Below, one piece after another: positions 33,048 to 41,792 of a stretch of DNA of 64,000 nt. Positions within the stretch are counted from its first letter, which is position 1; every line of letters begins with the position of its first letter. The stretch comes from Bradyrhizobium iriomotense (GTDB lineage: Bacteria > Pseudomonadota > Alphaproteobacteria > Rhizobiales > Xanthobacteraceae): positions 62,001-126,000 of the forward strand of contig NZ_JAFCJZ010000022.1 in the NCBI RefSeq assembly GCF_018130765.1, in the 5' to 3' direction. The notes under the pieces were generated by a model, which saw only the letters and a program-made list of their open reading frames with translations, was not told where the DNA came from and searched no databases. Both the position numbers and the translations under genes were made by a program.

Positions 33048-33668
33048 ATGCCGGGAAACATGCTTTCCAAGGGCGAGGTATTCGTCATCGACACTGACGC
33101 CGCCTCCCGCGAACAACTTTCCATCGCGCTCCAACAGAGCGCCTATAACGTGATCTGCTTCGCCGACGGGGCGTCCCTGCTCTCGGAGGCCAAGGCGCGG
33201 ATGCCGGCCTGTGTGCTGCTGGAGATGCCGCCGGATCGCTCGGCCCTCGACGTGCTCAAGCGGCTGCGCGAGGAGAATTGCATGGCGCCGGTCCTGGTGA
33301 CGTCGGCGAACGGCAGCATCGCCATGGCGGTCGACGCGATCAAGAGCGGCGCGACCGACTTCATCGAGAAGCCGTTCCGCACCCACGACATTGTTGGCCG
33401 GATCGATGCCGCCATCGACGAGGTCGCGCAGCCCGGCGCGAACCGGCAGCGTTGGCTGCCCGGCTGCGAGCCCCTGACCGGGCGCGAAGGCGACGTGCTC
33501 GAGCATCTTGCCGCCGGTCTCACCAACAAGGAGATCGCCCGCCGCATGCATCTGAGCGCAAGGACGGTCGAAGGCTACCGCGCCAGCATCCTGAAGAAGG
33601 CCGGCGCCAAGAACGTGACCGATCTGCTCCGCCGCATCTTCGGCCAGGGCTCGCCCGCTCAGGTTTGA
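33048..33668 (+). CDS. FixJ/NarL-like response regulator with degenerate receiver
   Basis: A protein of about 206 residues: receiver (about 9-125) plus LuxR-type HTH (about 140-200; LTGREGDVLEHLAAGLTNKEIARRMHLSARTVEGYR). The receiver keeps the acidic pair region (VIDTD), the Thr/Ser (VLVTSANG) and the Lys of FIEKPF. The phosphoacceptor aspartate is replaced by Glu59 in ACVLLEMPPD, with two residues missing after it. Glu can mimic the phosphorylated state, so it may be constitutively active or phosphorylation-independent. Start 33048 is one of three (TTG 33021, ATG 33060). No cognate histidine kinase nearby. Confidence 0.85.
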   Translation: MPGNMLSKGEVFVIDTDAASREQLSIALQQSAYNVICFADGASLLSEAKARMPACVLLEMPPDRSALDVLKRLREENCMAPVLVTSANGSIAMAVDAIKSGATDFIEKPFRTHDIVGRIDAAIDEVAQPGANRQRWLPGCEPLTGREGDVLEHLAAGLTNKEIARRMHLSARTVEGYRASILKKAGAKNVTDLLRRIFGQGSPAQV

Positions 33669-33839
33669 CGGCCTCCGCCGCGGGGCGATGATACGTTCCG
33701 TGGCCATGGTGCCGCCGCAGCGGCGCCCCACGGAAACCCCAATCGAACCAGTTCCTTCGCTGCCGCGTCCAACCATGTTGGCGAGGCATTTTGATCGCGC
33801 GTCCGGCTGGCGGCGCGGCGATACGGCAGGAGGGACTTT

Positions 33840-35516
33840 ATGCGCATCACCGCAAGATGTTTGGCAACGACGAGCCTGGTTCTTGTGACCATGGCGGCGT
33901 CGTCGCCGTCATGGGCCGCCGATCTGGACGCCAATTCGGCGATCGACACCGTCACCGTTTACCCCGATGGCGCCACCGTCACCCGCGTCATCACGGTCGA
34001 TTTGCCGTCCGGTGACTCGACGCTGGTGGCCAAGGACTTTCCGCTCGGTCTCGATACGTCCTCCATCCGCGTCGAGGGGGAGGGGGGCACAAAACTCACC
34101 ATCGGCACGATTGACGCGCGGCCGCCGCGTGCTGCGCCGGTCAATCTGCCCGAGCTGGACAAGCGCATCGAGGCGCTGAACGACCAGCGCGCCGACCTGC
34201 AGGGCGCGATCGACTCGGCCAATGCACGGCGCAAGTTTGCGGAGCATTTTGCGGAAGCGTCCCCCGTGGGCATCGGCGAGAAGGGCGAGGCGCGGCCGAT
34301 TGCCGAATGGCGCACGGCCTTTGCTGCTGTCGGCGAGGAAATTTCGAGCGCCGATACCGCAATCCGTGACGCCACGCGCAAGATGCGCGAGATCGACCGG
34401 CAGATCGCCCAGCTCGATGTCGAACGCAAGGCCAAGCCGCCGAGCAAGCTCGAGGTCCGCATGGACATCGCGGCGACCGCCGCGACCAAGGCGACGCTGC
34501 GGGTGACTTATAATGTGCGCAATGCGCGCTGGCTGCCGCTCTATGACGCCCGGCTCGACACCGGCGCCAAGGACCGCAAGCCGCAGCTCGAGCTGGTCCG
34601 CCGCGCCGAGATCACGCAATCGACTGGCGAGGACTGGTCGAACGTGACGCTGGGCGTCTCCACCGTCCGCATCAGCCGAGGCGGCAGCGCGCCGGAGCTG
34701 AACTCGTTGGTCGCGCAATATCCGCAACCGCCGAGGCCCATGGCGCTCGGCACGGCCTCGGATCTGGCGCGGCCTGCGCCAATTGTTCGGCAGCGCTCGT
34801 ACGAGCCCATGTCCAAGGCCGCCGAGGCGGGTGAGCTGCGCGAGCGCGCCGACGAGCAGCAGGCCGTTGCCGAGATCGGCGACTTCCAGGCGACGTTCAA
34901 AATCCCCGGCCGCGTCAGCCTCGGCGCCGCCGAGGGCGCCAAGAGCTTGCGCATCGCCTCGATGAGCGTGCCCGCCGATCTCGCGGTGCGCGCGGCACCG
35001 GTGATGGATCCCACCGCCTTCCTCGAAGCCAGCTTCAAGCAGACCGACGACACCACGCTGTTGCCGGGCAAGGTCGCGATCTATCGCGACGGCGTCTTCG
35101 TCGGCCGCGGCAAGATTTCTGCCTCGGCCAAGGACGACATCGTGCGGCTCGGCTTCGGTGCCGACGACAAGATCAAGATCGAGCGCGCCGTGCTCAAGCG
35201 CAACGAAGGCTCGGCGGGCCTCTTGGTCACGACGTCGAAGACCGACGAGCGTTCGTTCAAGACCACGATCCGCAACGGCCACGACTTCCCGATCAAGGTT
35301 GCGATCGAGGACCAGCTGCCGGTCAGCGAGAACGAGGACATCGTCGTCGAGATGCTGCCGTCGAGCACGCAGCCGACCGCCAGCAACATCCGCGACAAGC
35401 GCGGCGTGCTGGAATGGTCGTTCGACGCCAAGCCGGGTGAAGCCCGGGACATCAACTTCGCCTGGCGCATCCGCTGGCCGAAGGACAAGAGCATGGTGAT
35501 TGTGCCGGCGGGGTAG
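33840..35516 (+). CDS. MuiA-family (DUF4139/DUF4140) secreted protein
   Basis: A 558-residue protein with a signal peptide (RCLATTSLVLVTMAASSPSWA). An N-terminal DUF4140 region (IDTVTVYPDGATVTR, about 35-130) is followed by a coiled-coil (LDKRIEALNDQRADLQGAIDSA and RKMREIDRQIAQLDVERKA) and a DUF4139 C-terminal region (LRVTYNVRNARWLPLYDARLD..., to a WRIRWPKDKSM end). The family is named for a mucoidy-inhibitor protein; its biochemical role is not established. Single gene, ending in a repeat shared with the convergent hmuV. Confidence 0.87.
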   Translation: MRITARCLATTSLVLVTMAASSPSWAADLDANSAIDTVTVYPDGATVTRVITVDLPSGDSTLVAKDFPLGLDTSSIRVEGEGGTKLTIGTIDARPPRAAPVNLPELDKRIEALNDQRADLQGAIDSANARRKFAEHFAEASPVGIGEKGEARPIAEWRTAFAAVGEEISSADTAIRDATRKMREIDRQIAQLDVERKAKPPSKLEVRMDIAATAATKATLRVTYNVRNARWLPLYDARLDTGAKDRKPQLELVRRAEITQSTGEDWSNVTLGVSTVRISRGGSAPELNSLVAQYPQPPRPMALGTASDLARPAPIVRQRSYEPMSKAAEAGELRERADEQQAVAEIGDFQATFKIPGRVSLGAAEGAKSLRIASMSVPADLAVRAAPVMDPTAFLEASFKQTDDTTLLPGKVAIYRDGVFVGRGKISASAKDDIVRLGFGADDKIKIERAVLKRNEGSAGLLVTTSKTDERSFKTTIRNGHDFPIKVAIEDQLPVSENEDIVVEMLPSSTQPTASNIRDKRGVLEWSFDAKPGEARDINFAWRIRWPKDKSMVIVPAG

Positions 35517-35540
35517 GGCCGGTCGCGCCACAAGGGAAGT

Positions 35541-35658
35541 GCGCTCCCTCTCCCGCTTGCGGGAGAGGGCTGGGGTGAGGGCTCTTTCCTCTAGGGGATT
35601 GTCCCGTTGCGGCGACACCCTCTCCCCACCCCTCCCCCGCAAGCGGGGGAGGGAGCGC
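35541..35658. repeat. Dispersed inverted repeat between convergent MuiA-family gene and hmuV
   Basis: GCGCTCCCTCTCCCGCTTGCGGG-type left arm pairs with a right arm ending GGGGGAGGGAGCGC, with smaller nested stems. Same core family (CTCTCCC-GCTTGC-GGGAGAG) as 18672-18697, 44391-44580 and 58251-58407. Likely 3' boundary for both genes. Confidence 0.8.
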
Positions 35659-35683
35659 GCCGCCTTCGCAGAAGCAGTGCTGG

Positions 35684-36484
35684 CTAAATTCCGGTCTCAA
35701 CCGCCCGCATCGACTGCGGCAGCACATACGGCACGCCGTCGGCCTGATGGACGACGGCGTCGATTTCGAAGATATCGCGGATGATCTCGCGGGTGACGAC
35801 TTCCGCGCGCGGGCCGTCGACGGCGAGCCTGCCGCCGCTCAGCACGACCAGCCGGTCGGCGAAGCGGATCGCGAGATTGAGGTCGTGCAGGATCGCGACG
35901 ACGGCGGTGCCGCCGGCCGCACGGCGGCGCGCGGCTTCGACGAGGTCGATCTGGTGGCGCAGGTCGAGGCTCGAGGTCGGCTCGTCCAGCAGCAAAAGCC
36001 CGGGTCCACGCTCGGCTTCGCCGCAGGCGAGCTGCACCAGCACGCGGGCGAAATGGGCGCGCTGCTGCTCGCCGCCCGACAGCGTCGGCAATTGCCGTTC
36101 GCGGAAATGCGCCAGGCCCACCTCGTCCAGCGCGGCGTCGACAAGCCGGCCTGCCTCGTGTGGGCTGCGCTCGCCGGCGCCCATCAGCACGATTTCCTCG
36201 ACCGTGAAGGGGAAGGTGACGTTGATATGCTGGGACAGCATCGCGCGGCGCGCGGCAAGCTCGCGCGGCGTGTAGCTTTTGATGTCGCGCTGCTTCAGCC
36301 ACACCTCGCCCTGGCTCGGACGGAGGTCGCCGGAGAGCAGCCGCAGCAGCGTCGACTTGCCGGCGCCGTTCGGGCCGATGATGGCGACCATCTCGCCGGC
36401 CGCAACCGTCAGGCCGACGCCGTTGAGCAGCGTGGCGCGGCCGGCGCGCTTGCTAAGAGATGTCGCCTCGATCACTGTGCTCAT
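35684..36484 (-). CDS. hmuV: HmuV, hemin ABC transporter ATPase
   Basis: A 266-residue ABC ATPase powering heme import across the inner membrane. Walker A GPNGAGKST (about 37-45), Q-loop QHINVTFPFTVEE, signature LSGGEQQRAHFARVL, Walker B LLLLDEPTSSLD and the switch His (ILHDLNLA) are intact. The ATG at 36484 overlaps the hmuU stop (ATGA). The longer ORF in this frame, up to 37348, is spurious since it runs through hmuU. Confidence 0.95.
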   Translation of the reverse strand: MSTVIEATSLSKRAGRATLLNGVGLTVAAGEMVAIIGPNGAGKSTLLRLLSGDLRPSQGEVWLKQRDIKSYTPRELAARRAMLSQHINVTFPFTVEEIVLMGAGERSPHEAGRLVDAALDEVGLAHFRERQLPTLSGGEQQRAHFARVLVQLACGEAERGPGLLLLDEPTSSLDLRHQIDLVEAARRRAAGGTAVVAILHDLNLAIRFADRLVVLSGGRLAVDGPRAEVVTREIIRDIFEIDAVVHQADGVPYVLPQSMRAVETGI

Positions 36485-37572
36485 AGCGCGGCCAGCCCGC
36501 GCTGCCGCAGCAGGATGCCGAGGAAGACCGGCGCGCCCACGGCGGCGGTCAAAATGCCGATCGGCATTTCCGCGGGCGTCACGATGGTGCGCGCCAGCGT
36601 GTCGGCGCCAACCATCAGGATCGCGCCGAGCAGCACGGAAGCCGGAAGCAGCAGGCGATGCGCGGGCCCGATGACGAGCCGCAGCAGATGCGGCACGACG
36701 ATGCCGACGAAGCCGATCACGCCGCTGATCGACACGGCAACGCCGGTCATGGCGGAGACCATGACGATCGAGATTCGCTTCAGGCGCTCGACATCGACCC
36801 CGCCGTGGAAGGCGTCGGCCTCGCCGAGCACCAGCAGATCGAGACCGCGGGCGATGAAGGCGCAAGCTGCGAGTCCGATAACAAGGACCGGCGCGAGCAC
36901 GGCGGCCTTGGTCCAGGTCGCGCCGCTCATCGAGCCGAGCATCCAGAACGTGATGTCGCGGAGCTGACGGTCGTCGGCGATGAACACCAAGAGCCCGATG
37001 CCGGCGTTGGCGATCGCGGTGATGGCGACGCCGGCAAGCAGGAAGATCGCGATCGAGGTCCGTCCCGAGCGGCTGGAGATGCCGTAGAGAATGGCGGTCG
37101 TTGCCAGCGAGCCCGCGAAGGCGGCGAGCGGCAACAGCTCGGTCTGGAGGAAGTGCAGCGCCCCGCCGAAGCGTGAATCCGTGAAGACGATCGCGCTCGC
37201 GGCGGCGAGCGCGCCGCCGCTGGAGACGCCGACGAGAGCGGGGTCGGCGAGCGGATTGCGGAACAGCCCCTGCATGATCGCGCCGGCCGCCGCCAACAGC
37301 CCGCCGACCATCGCGGTCGCGGCAATGCGGGGGATGCGGATCGACCACAGCACGAGCTGGTCACGCACCGTCATGGCATCGGCGGTCGTGTTGCCGGTGA
37401 AGCCGAGCGCAGCAGGCAGCCGGGAGAGGGGAATGCCGGCTGCGCCGACCGTAAGGGCGACGACGGCGGTGGCGACCAGTGCCGCAAGCAGAAGGGGGAT
37501 CGCGAACGATGCGGACCGCCGCCCTGCGCTTCGCCGCAGGCTCCGTGCCTCGGTCCCGATCGCCACGCTCAT
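36481..37572 (-). CDS. hmuU: HmuU, hemin ABC transporter permease
   Basis: A 363-residue FecCD/BtuC-type permease with about ten membrane helices. Signs: RIPRIAATAMVGGLLAAAGAIMQGLFRNPLADPALVGVSSGGALAA (the hallmark GxxLxxxGxxxQ...NPLAxPxxLGVSSGA pattern) and GVIGFVGIVVPHLLRLVIGP. The ATG at 37572 overlaps the hmuT stop, and its own stop overlaps hmuV: a tightly coupled hmuTUV operon. Confidence 0.95.
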   Translation of the reverse strand: MSVAIGTEARSLRRSAGRRSASFAIPLLLAALVATAVVALTVGAAGIPLSRLPAALGFTGNTTADAMTVRDQLVLWSIRIPRIAATAMVGGLLAAAGAIMQGLFRNPLADPALVGVSSGGALAAASAIVFTDSRFGGALHFLQTELLPLAAFAGSLATTAILYGISSRSGRTSIAIFLLAGVAITAIANAGIGLLVFIADDRQLRDITFWMLGSMSGATWTKAAVLAPVLVIGLAACAFIARGLDLLVLGEADAFHGGVDVERLKRISIVMVSAMTGVAVSISGVIGFVGIVVPHLLRLVIGPAHRLLLPASVLLGAILMVGADTLARTIVTPAEMPIGILTAAVGAPVFLGILLRQRGLAAL

Positions 37573-38519
37573 TGCCGGCAATTCGCCGCCGACAGAGCCG
37601 ACGTGAATGCGCCGCCATCGGCCAAGGCCGGATACAGCTTGACCGAGAGATCGCGCGCCGCCGCGGCCGTGCGCGGCCCGAAGCCGAGCAGATAGAGCCC
37701 GTCCATCGTGATGAAGCTCTTGCTGGCCGCGACCGGGGTCAGCGCAAAGCCGGGATGCGTGTAGACTGCATCGGCCTGCAGCGAATCCTTGCCGCGCTCG
37801 ATCGACAGCACGACGTCCGGCTTTGCGGCCACGATCGCCTCGTCGCCGATGACCTTGTAGCCGTCGTAATCGCCGACGGCGTTGGCCGCGCCGGCAAGCT
37901 GGATGATCTCGTCGGCTGCGGTCTTGTGGCCGGCCACCATGGCGCGCCCGTTCTGGAGCGACATCACGAACATCACGCGCACCGGCCTCGTCACCTTGGT
38001 GCGCAGCGCGCGGAGCTGGGCGAGATCGGCACCGACGGCGGCGCTGAGGCATTCGGCGCGCGCATCGACACCCATGGCATGGCCGACCAGCTTGATCTTC
38101 TCGATCAGGCCGTCCTCGGAGAAGGTCTCTGGCACCAGCACCAGCGGCACCTTCGCCGTCTCCAGCACGTCCATGGTCTCGCGCGGGCCCGAGCCCTGGA
38201 TCGCCAGGATCAGCGTCGGGTTGAGACCGAGCACGCCCTCGGCCGAGATCTGGCGCATGTAGCCGACATTGGGTTTGTCGTGCAGCGCCGCCGCGGGATA
38301 AAGGCTCGTGGTGTCGACGCCGACCAGCCTGCTTTCCAGCCCGAGCGCGTAGAGGATCTCGGTGATGGCGCCGCCGATCGAGACCGTGCGGGCAAAGTCG
38401 GCAACAGTGACGTCGCGATTGCGCGCATCATGGACCGTGATGCCGGCGGCATGCGCGCTGGACGCAAGCGCGATGGTGCCTGATAGCACGAGGTTTGCGA
38501 GGGTGCGACAAAATGTCAT
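37569..38519 (-). CDS. hmuT: HmuT, periplasmic hemin-binding protein
   Basis: A 316-residue binding protein of the BtuF/FhuD class. Signal peptide LVLSGTIALASSAHA; mature part has DVTVADFARTVSIGGAITEILYALGLESRLVGVDTTSLYPAAALHDKPNVGYMRQISAEGVLGLNP, typical of heme receptors (Tyr residues near YPAAAL are candidate heme ligands). It delivers heme from the periplasm to HmuUV. The ATG at 38519 overlaps the tail of the hmuP frame, which is suspicious for hmuP rather than for hmuT. Confidence 0.93.
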   Translation of the reverse strand: MTFCRTLANLVLSGTIALASSAHAAGITVHDARNRDVTVADFARTVSIGGAITEILYALGLESRLVGVDTTSLYPAAALHDKPNVGYMRQISAEGVLGLNPTLILAIQGSGPRETMDVLETAKVPLVLVPETFSEDGLIEKIKLVGHAMGVDARAECLSAAVGADLAQLRALRTKVTRPVRVMFVMSLQNGRAMVAGHKTAADEIIQLAGAANAVGDYDGYKVIGDEAIVAAKPDVVLSIERGKDSLQADAVYTHPGFALTPVAASKSFITMDGLYLLGFGPRTAAAARDLSVKLYPALADGGAFTSALSAANCRQ

Positions 38520-38733
38520 TGCAGGTTACTTCCGTCAGGATCAGCTTGTTTTGCGAGGTCAGTCGAAGGCGATAGCTGTCCTCGCCATGAGCGATGATGA
38601 TCTCGCGCTCATGCGCAAACAGCTCGCGGCTGTCGATCCGGCTTCCGCGCATGGTGAGAGTTCTCGTTGTTGCAGAAGGACCTTGTGCCGGCCCTGCCGC
38701 ATCGCCGCTATTGTCTCCTGATGTTGCCGACAT
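38428..38733 (-). CDS. hmuP: HmuP/HemP heme-uptake regulator, probably frameshifted at its end
   Basis: A HemP-type protein: core SRELFAHEREIIIAHGEDSYRLRLTSQNKLILT matches the HemP/HmuP consensus (about residues 34-66). In Bradyrhizobium japonicum HmuP is a co-activator with Irr of heme-uptake genes. HemP proteins normally end LILTK. Here the frame goes on as LILTEVTC... for about 34 residues, overlapping hmuT. The DNA reads CTGACGGAAGTAA; without one G it would give LTK-stop. So the reading frame may be shifted by 1 bp (real or assembly error), and the true gene may end near 38526. The start at 38733 is uncertain (no clear ribosome site). Confidence 0.75.
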   Translation of the reverse strand: MSATSGDNSGDAAGPAQGPSATTRTLTMRGSRIDSRELFAHEREIIIAHGEDSYRLRLTSQNKLILTEVTCNDILSHPRKPRAIRHHRACVQRACRRHHGP

Positions 38734-38994
38734 AATGGGTGTGATGCGCTTTCGTAAATTCAGAGGCTGCCTGCTTGTATAGGCGGCGTCAGGCGCATTC
38801 CAACGGCGGCAATTTACAATTGATATAAACTGCAACCTGCGGTCATTGACCGTCAGAGTGTTGCCACGTAACCAAATATGGCAGCGGGCGGCATGTCCGC
38901 GCCTTGAGAAATTCAGCCAGCCAGTCGCCGCGTCGTGCGGCGCACGCCAGCCAGACGACAACAAAATTAAAGTGAAGTGCAGGCTGGGGCTGAT
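38734..38994. promoter_or_regulatory. Divergent hmuP-hmuR promoter region
   Basis: 261 nt with no gene, AT-richer near 38806-38840. It contains a small palindrome CAATT-TAC-AATTG (38810-38822). In B. japonicum this region carries the Irr-controlled iron control element for hmuR and hmuT; I cannot identify that element with certainty here. Confidence 0.5.
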
Positions 38995-41337
38995 ATGGCT
39001 GACGGGGCTAGGTATTCGCGCGCCCTGATTTTGGGCGCGTCGGTGGTTTCAATTGCGGCAGTGATGCCGGCAAGCGGCTTTGCGCAGACCGCATCGCCGC
39101 AGGCCGAAAACGCGTCACCGAAGCAGGCCAAGCGCAAGCAGGCCAAGCCGCAAGCCGCACAGCAAGCGACGCCTGAAACCCTGAACGCCCGCGCCCAGGC
39201 GGGCAGCACCGCGCCTGTTCAGGTGCTCGACACCATCACGGTCGCCGCAACCAAGACCAAGGAGCGTGCGATCGATGCACTCGCGCCCGTCAGCTCGATT
39301 TCGCTCGACCAGATCCAGGGGCTCCAGCCCAACCGGCTGTCGGACATCTTCTATGCCGTGCCCGGCGTGTCGTTCCAGGAGCGCGGTGACGATCCCGCGA
39401 CGGTCATCAACATCCGCGGCTTGCAGGATTTCGGCCGCGTCGCTGTCGTCGTCGACGGCGCGCGGCAGAACTACCAGCGCACCGGCCACAACGCCAACGG
39501 CTCGTTCTTCCTCGATCCTGAATTGATCGGCGGCGTCGACGTGGTGCGCGGTCCGACCGCCAACATCTATGGCTCCGGCGCGATCGGCGGCCTGGTCTCG
39601 TTCCGCACCAAGGACATCAACGACGTGCTGCGTCCCGGCGAGCGCTGGGGCGTCGATCTCTCGGGCACCTACGGCACCAACAACAATCGCGGCCTCGGCT
39701 CGGTGTTCGGCGGCGTGCGTGCCACGCCCGACGTCGATATCTTCGGCGGCGCGGTCTACCGCACGCAAGGTAATTACAAGGACGGCAACGGCACCGAGAT
39801 CGGCAACACCGGCAACCAGGTCGAGGCCGGGCTGATGAAGCTCACGGTGCGGCCGGCCCTCGGTCACGAGGTCAAGTTCGGCGCCGTGTTCCAGGACTAT
39901 CAATACGATATCGGCCAGCTCAATCGCGGCCCGGTGGCAACCGCGGCACAGCGCGCGCTCTATCAGGGCTCATCGGTCTATGCGTCCGACGCCAAGAACT
40001 ACACCGGCACGCTGACCTGGAACTACTCGCTGCCGAGCGACAATCTGTTCGACTCGCACGTGTCGGTCTACGGCAATCGCGTCGACAACGACCAGACCAA
40101 GACCTATCACTATTCGACATCGGGCGCGGCCTATTGCGGCACCGGCAATGTCGGCAACAACATCTCCGGCTGCGTCGGCGACAAGCGTGGTTATACGCTC
40201 AATACCGTCGGCTTCGACGCCAACAACACCACGCGCTTCAATGTCGGCGACTGGCGCAATGCCGTGACCTACGGGGTCGATGCGTTCCAGGACGACGTGA
40301 TCACGACCGACAGCCGGGGCAATTCCAACATCACGACGCCGAGCGGTATCCGCACTGTTTCCGGCGGCTTCGTTCAGTTGAAGCAGAATTACAGCACCTG
40401 GTTCGAGGCGGTCAGCGCGATCCGTTATGACCGCTACAATCTGCAGTCGGGCACGACGAATACGGGCGGCGACCGCTTCTCGCCGAAGATAACCCTCGGT
40501 GTCACGCCGGTCCCGGGCTTCCAGCCCTATGTCAGCTATGCCGAAGGCTATCGCGCCCCGTCGATCACGGAGACCGTGATCAATGGTGCGCATGCGACTG
40601 GCGGCAGCCCTGCTTTCTTCAACTGCCCGGATGGCACGACAGGCCTGTTCTGCTTCCTGCCCAACCCCAACCTTCGTCCCGAGGTCGGCAAGAACAAGGA
40701 AGTCGGCTTCAATCTGAAGTACGACAACATCTTCAGCGCAAACGACTCGTTCCGCGGCAAGATCAACCTGTTCCGCAACGACGTCTCCGACTACATCGAT
40801 CTCGTCGCCTCGGCGCCGGTCCCGGTGCCGCCGTTCGGCTCGTTCAGCCAGTTCTACCAGTACCAGAACATCGCACAGGCCCGCATCGAGGGTTTCGAGG
40901 CGGAGACGATGTACGATGCCGGCGACTGGTTCATCGGCGTCGCCGGTCACTACATCAAGGGCAAGAACGTCCAGACCAATATCGGGCTCGCGACCATCAC
41001 CCCGACCAAGGTCGTCACGACCGGCGGTGTCCGCCTGCTCGATCGCACCCTGATCCTGTCGGCGCAGTGGGCCTCGTACGGTCCGAACAACGACGTGCCC
41101 GCCAACTATATCCCGTCGACCGGGTACGACCTGGTCAACCTGTACCTGACCTACAACGCGACCAGGGATATCGTGTTCTCGGCCTCGATCGACAATCTCC
41201 TGAACCAGTACTACCGGCCTTACGCCATTCCCGGCAATTCGACCGACGGCACGTCGCAGAACGACGTGCTGTGGACGAGCCCGGGACCGGGCCGGGTCTA
41301 CAAGGCCGGCATGAAGATCCACTTCGGAGGTGCGTAA
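38995..41337 (+). CDS. hmuR: HmuR, TonB-dependent outer membrane heme receptor
   Basis: A 780-residue TonB-dependent receptor of the heme/hemoglobin class. Signal peptide (ALILGASVVSIAAVMPASGFA), a Lys/Gln/Ala-rich stretch, then a TonB box DTITVAATK (about 79-87), plug (RLSDIFYAVPGVSFQERGDDPATVINIRGLQDFGRV, with VVRGPTANIYGSGAIGG), and a barrel that ends with an aromatic-poor terminal strand. The YAEGYRAPS...NLRPE segment (FRAP/NPNL-like motif) is typical of heme receptors. ATG at 38995 gives the best signal peptide. Divergent from hmuP-hmuTUV; first gene of the import operon. Confidence 0.95.
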   Translation: MADGARYSRALILGASVVSIAAVMPASGFAQTASPQAENASPKQAKRKQAKPQAAQQATPETLNARAQAGSTAPVQVLDTITVAATKTKERAIDALAPVSSISLDQIQGLQPNRLSDIFYAVPGVSFQERGDDPATVINIRGLQDFGRVAVVVDGARQNYQRTGHNANGSFFLDPELIGGVDVVRGPTANIYGSGAIGGLVSFRTKDINDVLRPGERWGVDLSGTYGTNNNRGLGSVFGGVRATPDVDIFGGAVYRTQGNYKDGNGTEIGNTGNQVEAGLMKLTVRPALGHEVKFGAVFQDYQYDIGQLNRGPVATAAQRALYQGSSVYASDAKNYTGTLTWNYSLPSDNLFDSHVSVYGNRVDNDQTKTYHYSTSGAAYCGTGNVGNNISGCVGDKRGYTLNTVGFDANNTTRFNVGDWRNAVTYGVDAFQDDVITTDSRGNSNITTPSGIRTVSGGFVQLKQNYSTWFEAVSAIRYDRYNLQSGTTNTGGDRFSPKITLGVTPVPGFQPYVSYAEGYRAPSITETVINGAHATGGSPAFFNCPDGTTGLFCFLPNPNLRPEVGKNKEVGFNLKYDNIFSANDSFRGKINLFRNDVSDYIDLVASAPVPVPPFGSFSQFYQYQNIAQARIEGFEAETMYDAGDWFIGVAGHYIKGKNVQTNIGLATITPTKVVTTGGVRLLDRTLILSAQWASYGPNNDVPANYIPSTGYDLVNLYLTYNATRDIVFSASIDNLLNQYYRPYAIPGNSTDGTSQNDVLWTSPGPGRVYKAGMKIHFGGA

Positions 41338-41372
41338 GCCGGAAGGCGCCGCAACACCATAACTTCCGCCGG

Positions 41373-41396
41373 GCCGCGCTGATGCTCCAGCGCGGC
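41373..41396 (+). terminator. Hairpin between hmuR and hmuQ
   Basis: Perfect 9-bp stem GCCGCGCTG / CAGCGCGGC, 6-nt loop, followed by TTCGGCGCGTTTTCG. A likely partial terminator or 3' protector of hmuR mRNA. Confidence 0.5.
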
Positions 41397-41435
41397 TTCG
41401 GCGCGTTTTCGTCTTGATAGCAAGGAGAGACTTTT

Positions 41436-41771
41436 ATGTTCATCGCAATGAATCGTTTCCAGGTGAAGCTCGGCTCGGAAGCGGCTTTCGAGACTGTCTG
41501 GCGCACCCGCGAATCCTATCTCGGCAGCATGGCGGGCTTCGTCGAATTCCATCTGCTCAAAGGGCCGGTCGCCGAGGACCACACGCTGTATTCCTCGCAC
41601 ACGGTGTGGGTCGACAAGGCGGCCTTCGAGGCCTGGACCCGCTCAGACGAATTCCGCCGCGCGCATGCGCGCGCCGACAACAAGACCGGCGAAAGCCTCT
41701 ATCTCGGCCACCCCAAGTTCGAAGGCTTCGAGGTCATCATGACCGAGCGCAAGGCGAGCGCGGCTGCCTGA
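41436..41771 (+). CDS. hmuQ: Heme-degrading monooxygenase (HmuQ/HmuD type, IsdG-like)
   Basis: A 111-residue ABM-fold enzyme that cleaves heme to release iron. The IsdG-type triad is in place: Asn6 (AMNRF), Trp67 (FEAWTRS) and His77 (RRAHARA), at the same spacing as IsdG N7/W67/H77. B. japonicum has two such enzymes, HmuQ and HmuD; I assign HmuQ because this one lies within the hmu cluster, but the letter is uncertain. Followed by hutX (21 nt). Confidence 0.85.
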   Translation: MFIAMNRFQVKLGSEAAFETVWRTRESYLGSMAGFVEFHLLKGPVAEDHTLYSSHTVWVDKAAFEAWTRSDEFRRAHARADNKTGESLYLGHPKFEGFEVIMTERKASAAA

Positions 41772-41792
41772 GCGGCTAGCGGAGGACCAGGC

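Noticed and set aside
36485..37348. In-frame N-terminal extension of hmuV
   Set aside because: It runs through hmuU in another frame; HmuV begins at 36484 with the ATGA overlap.
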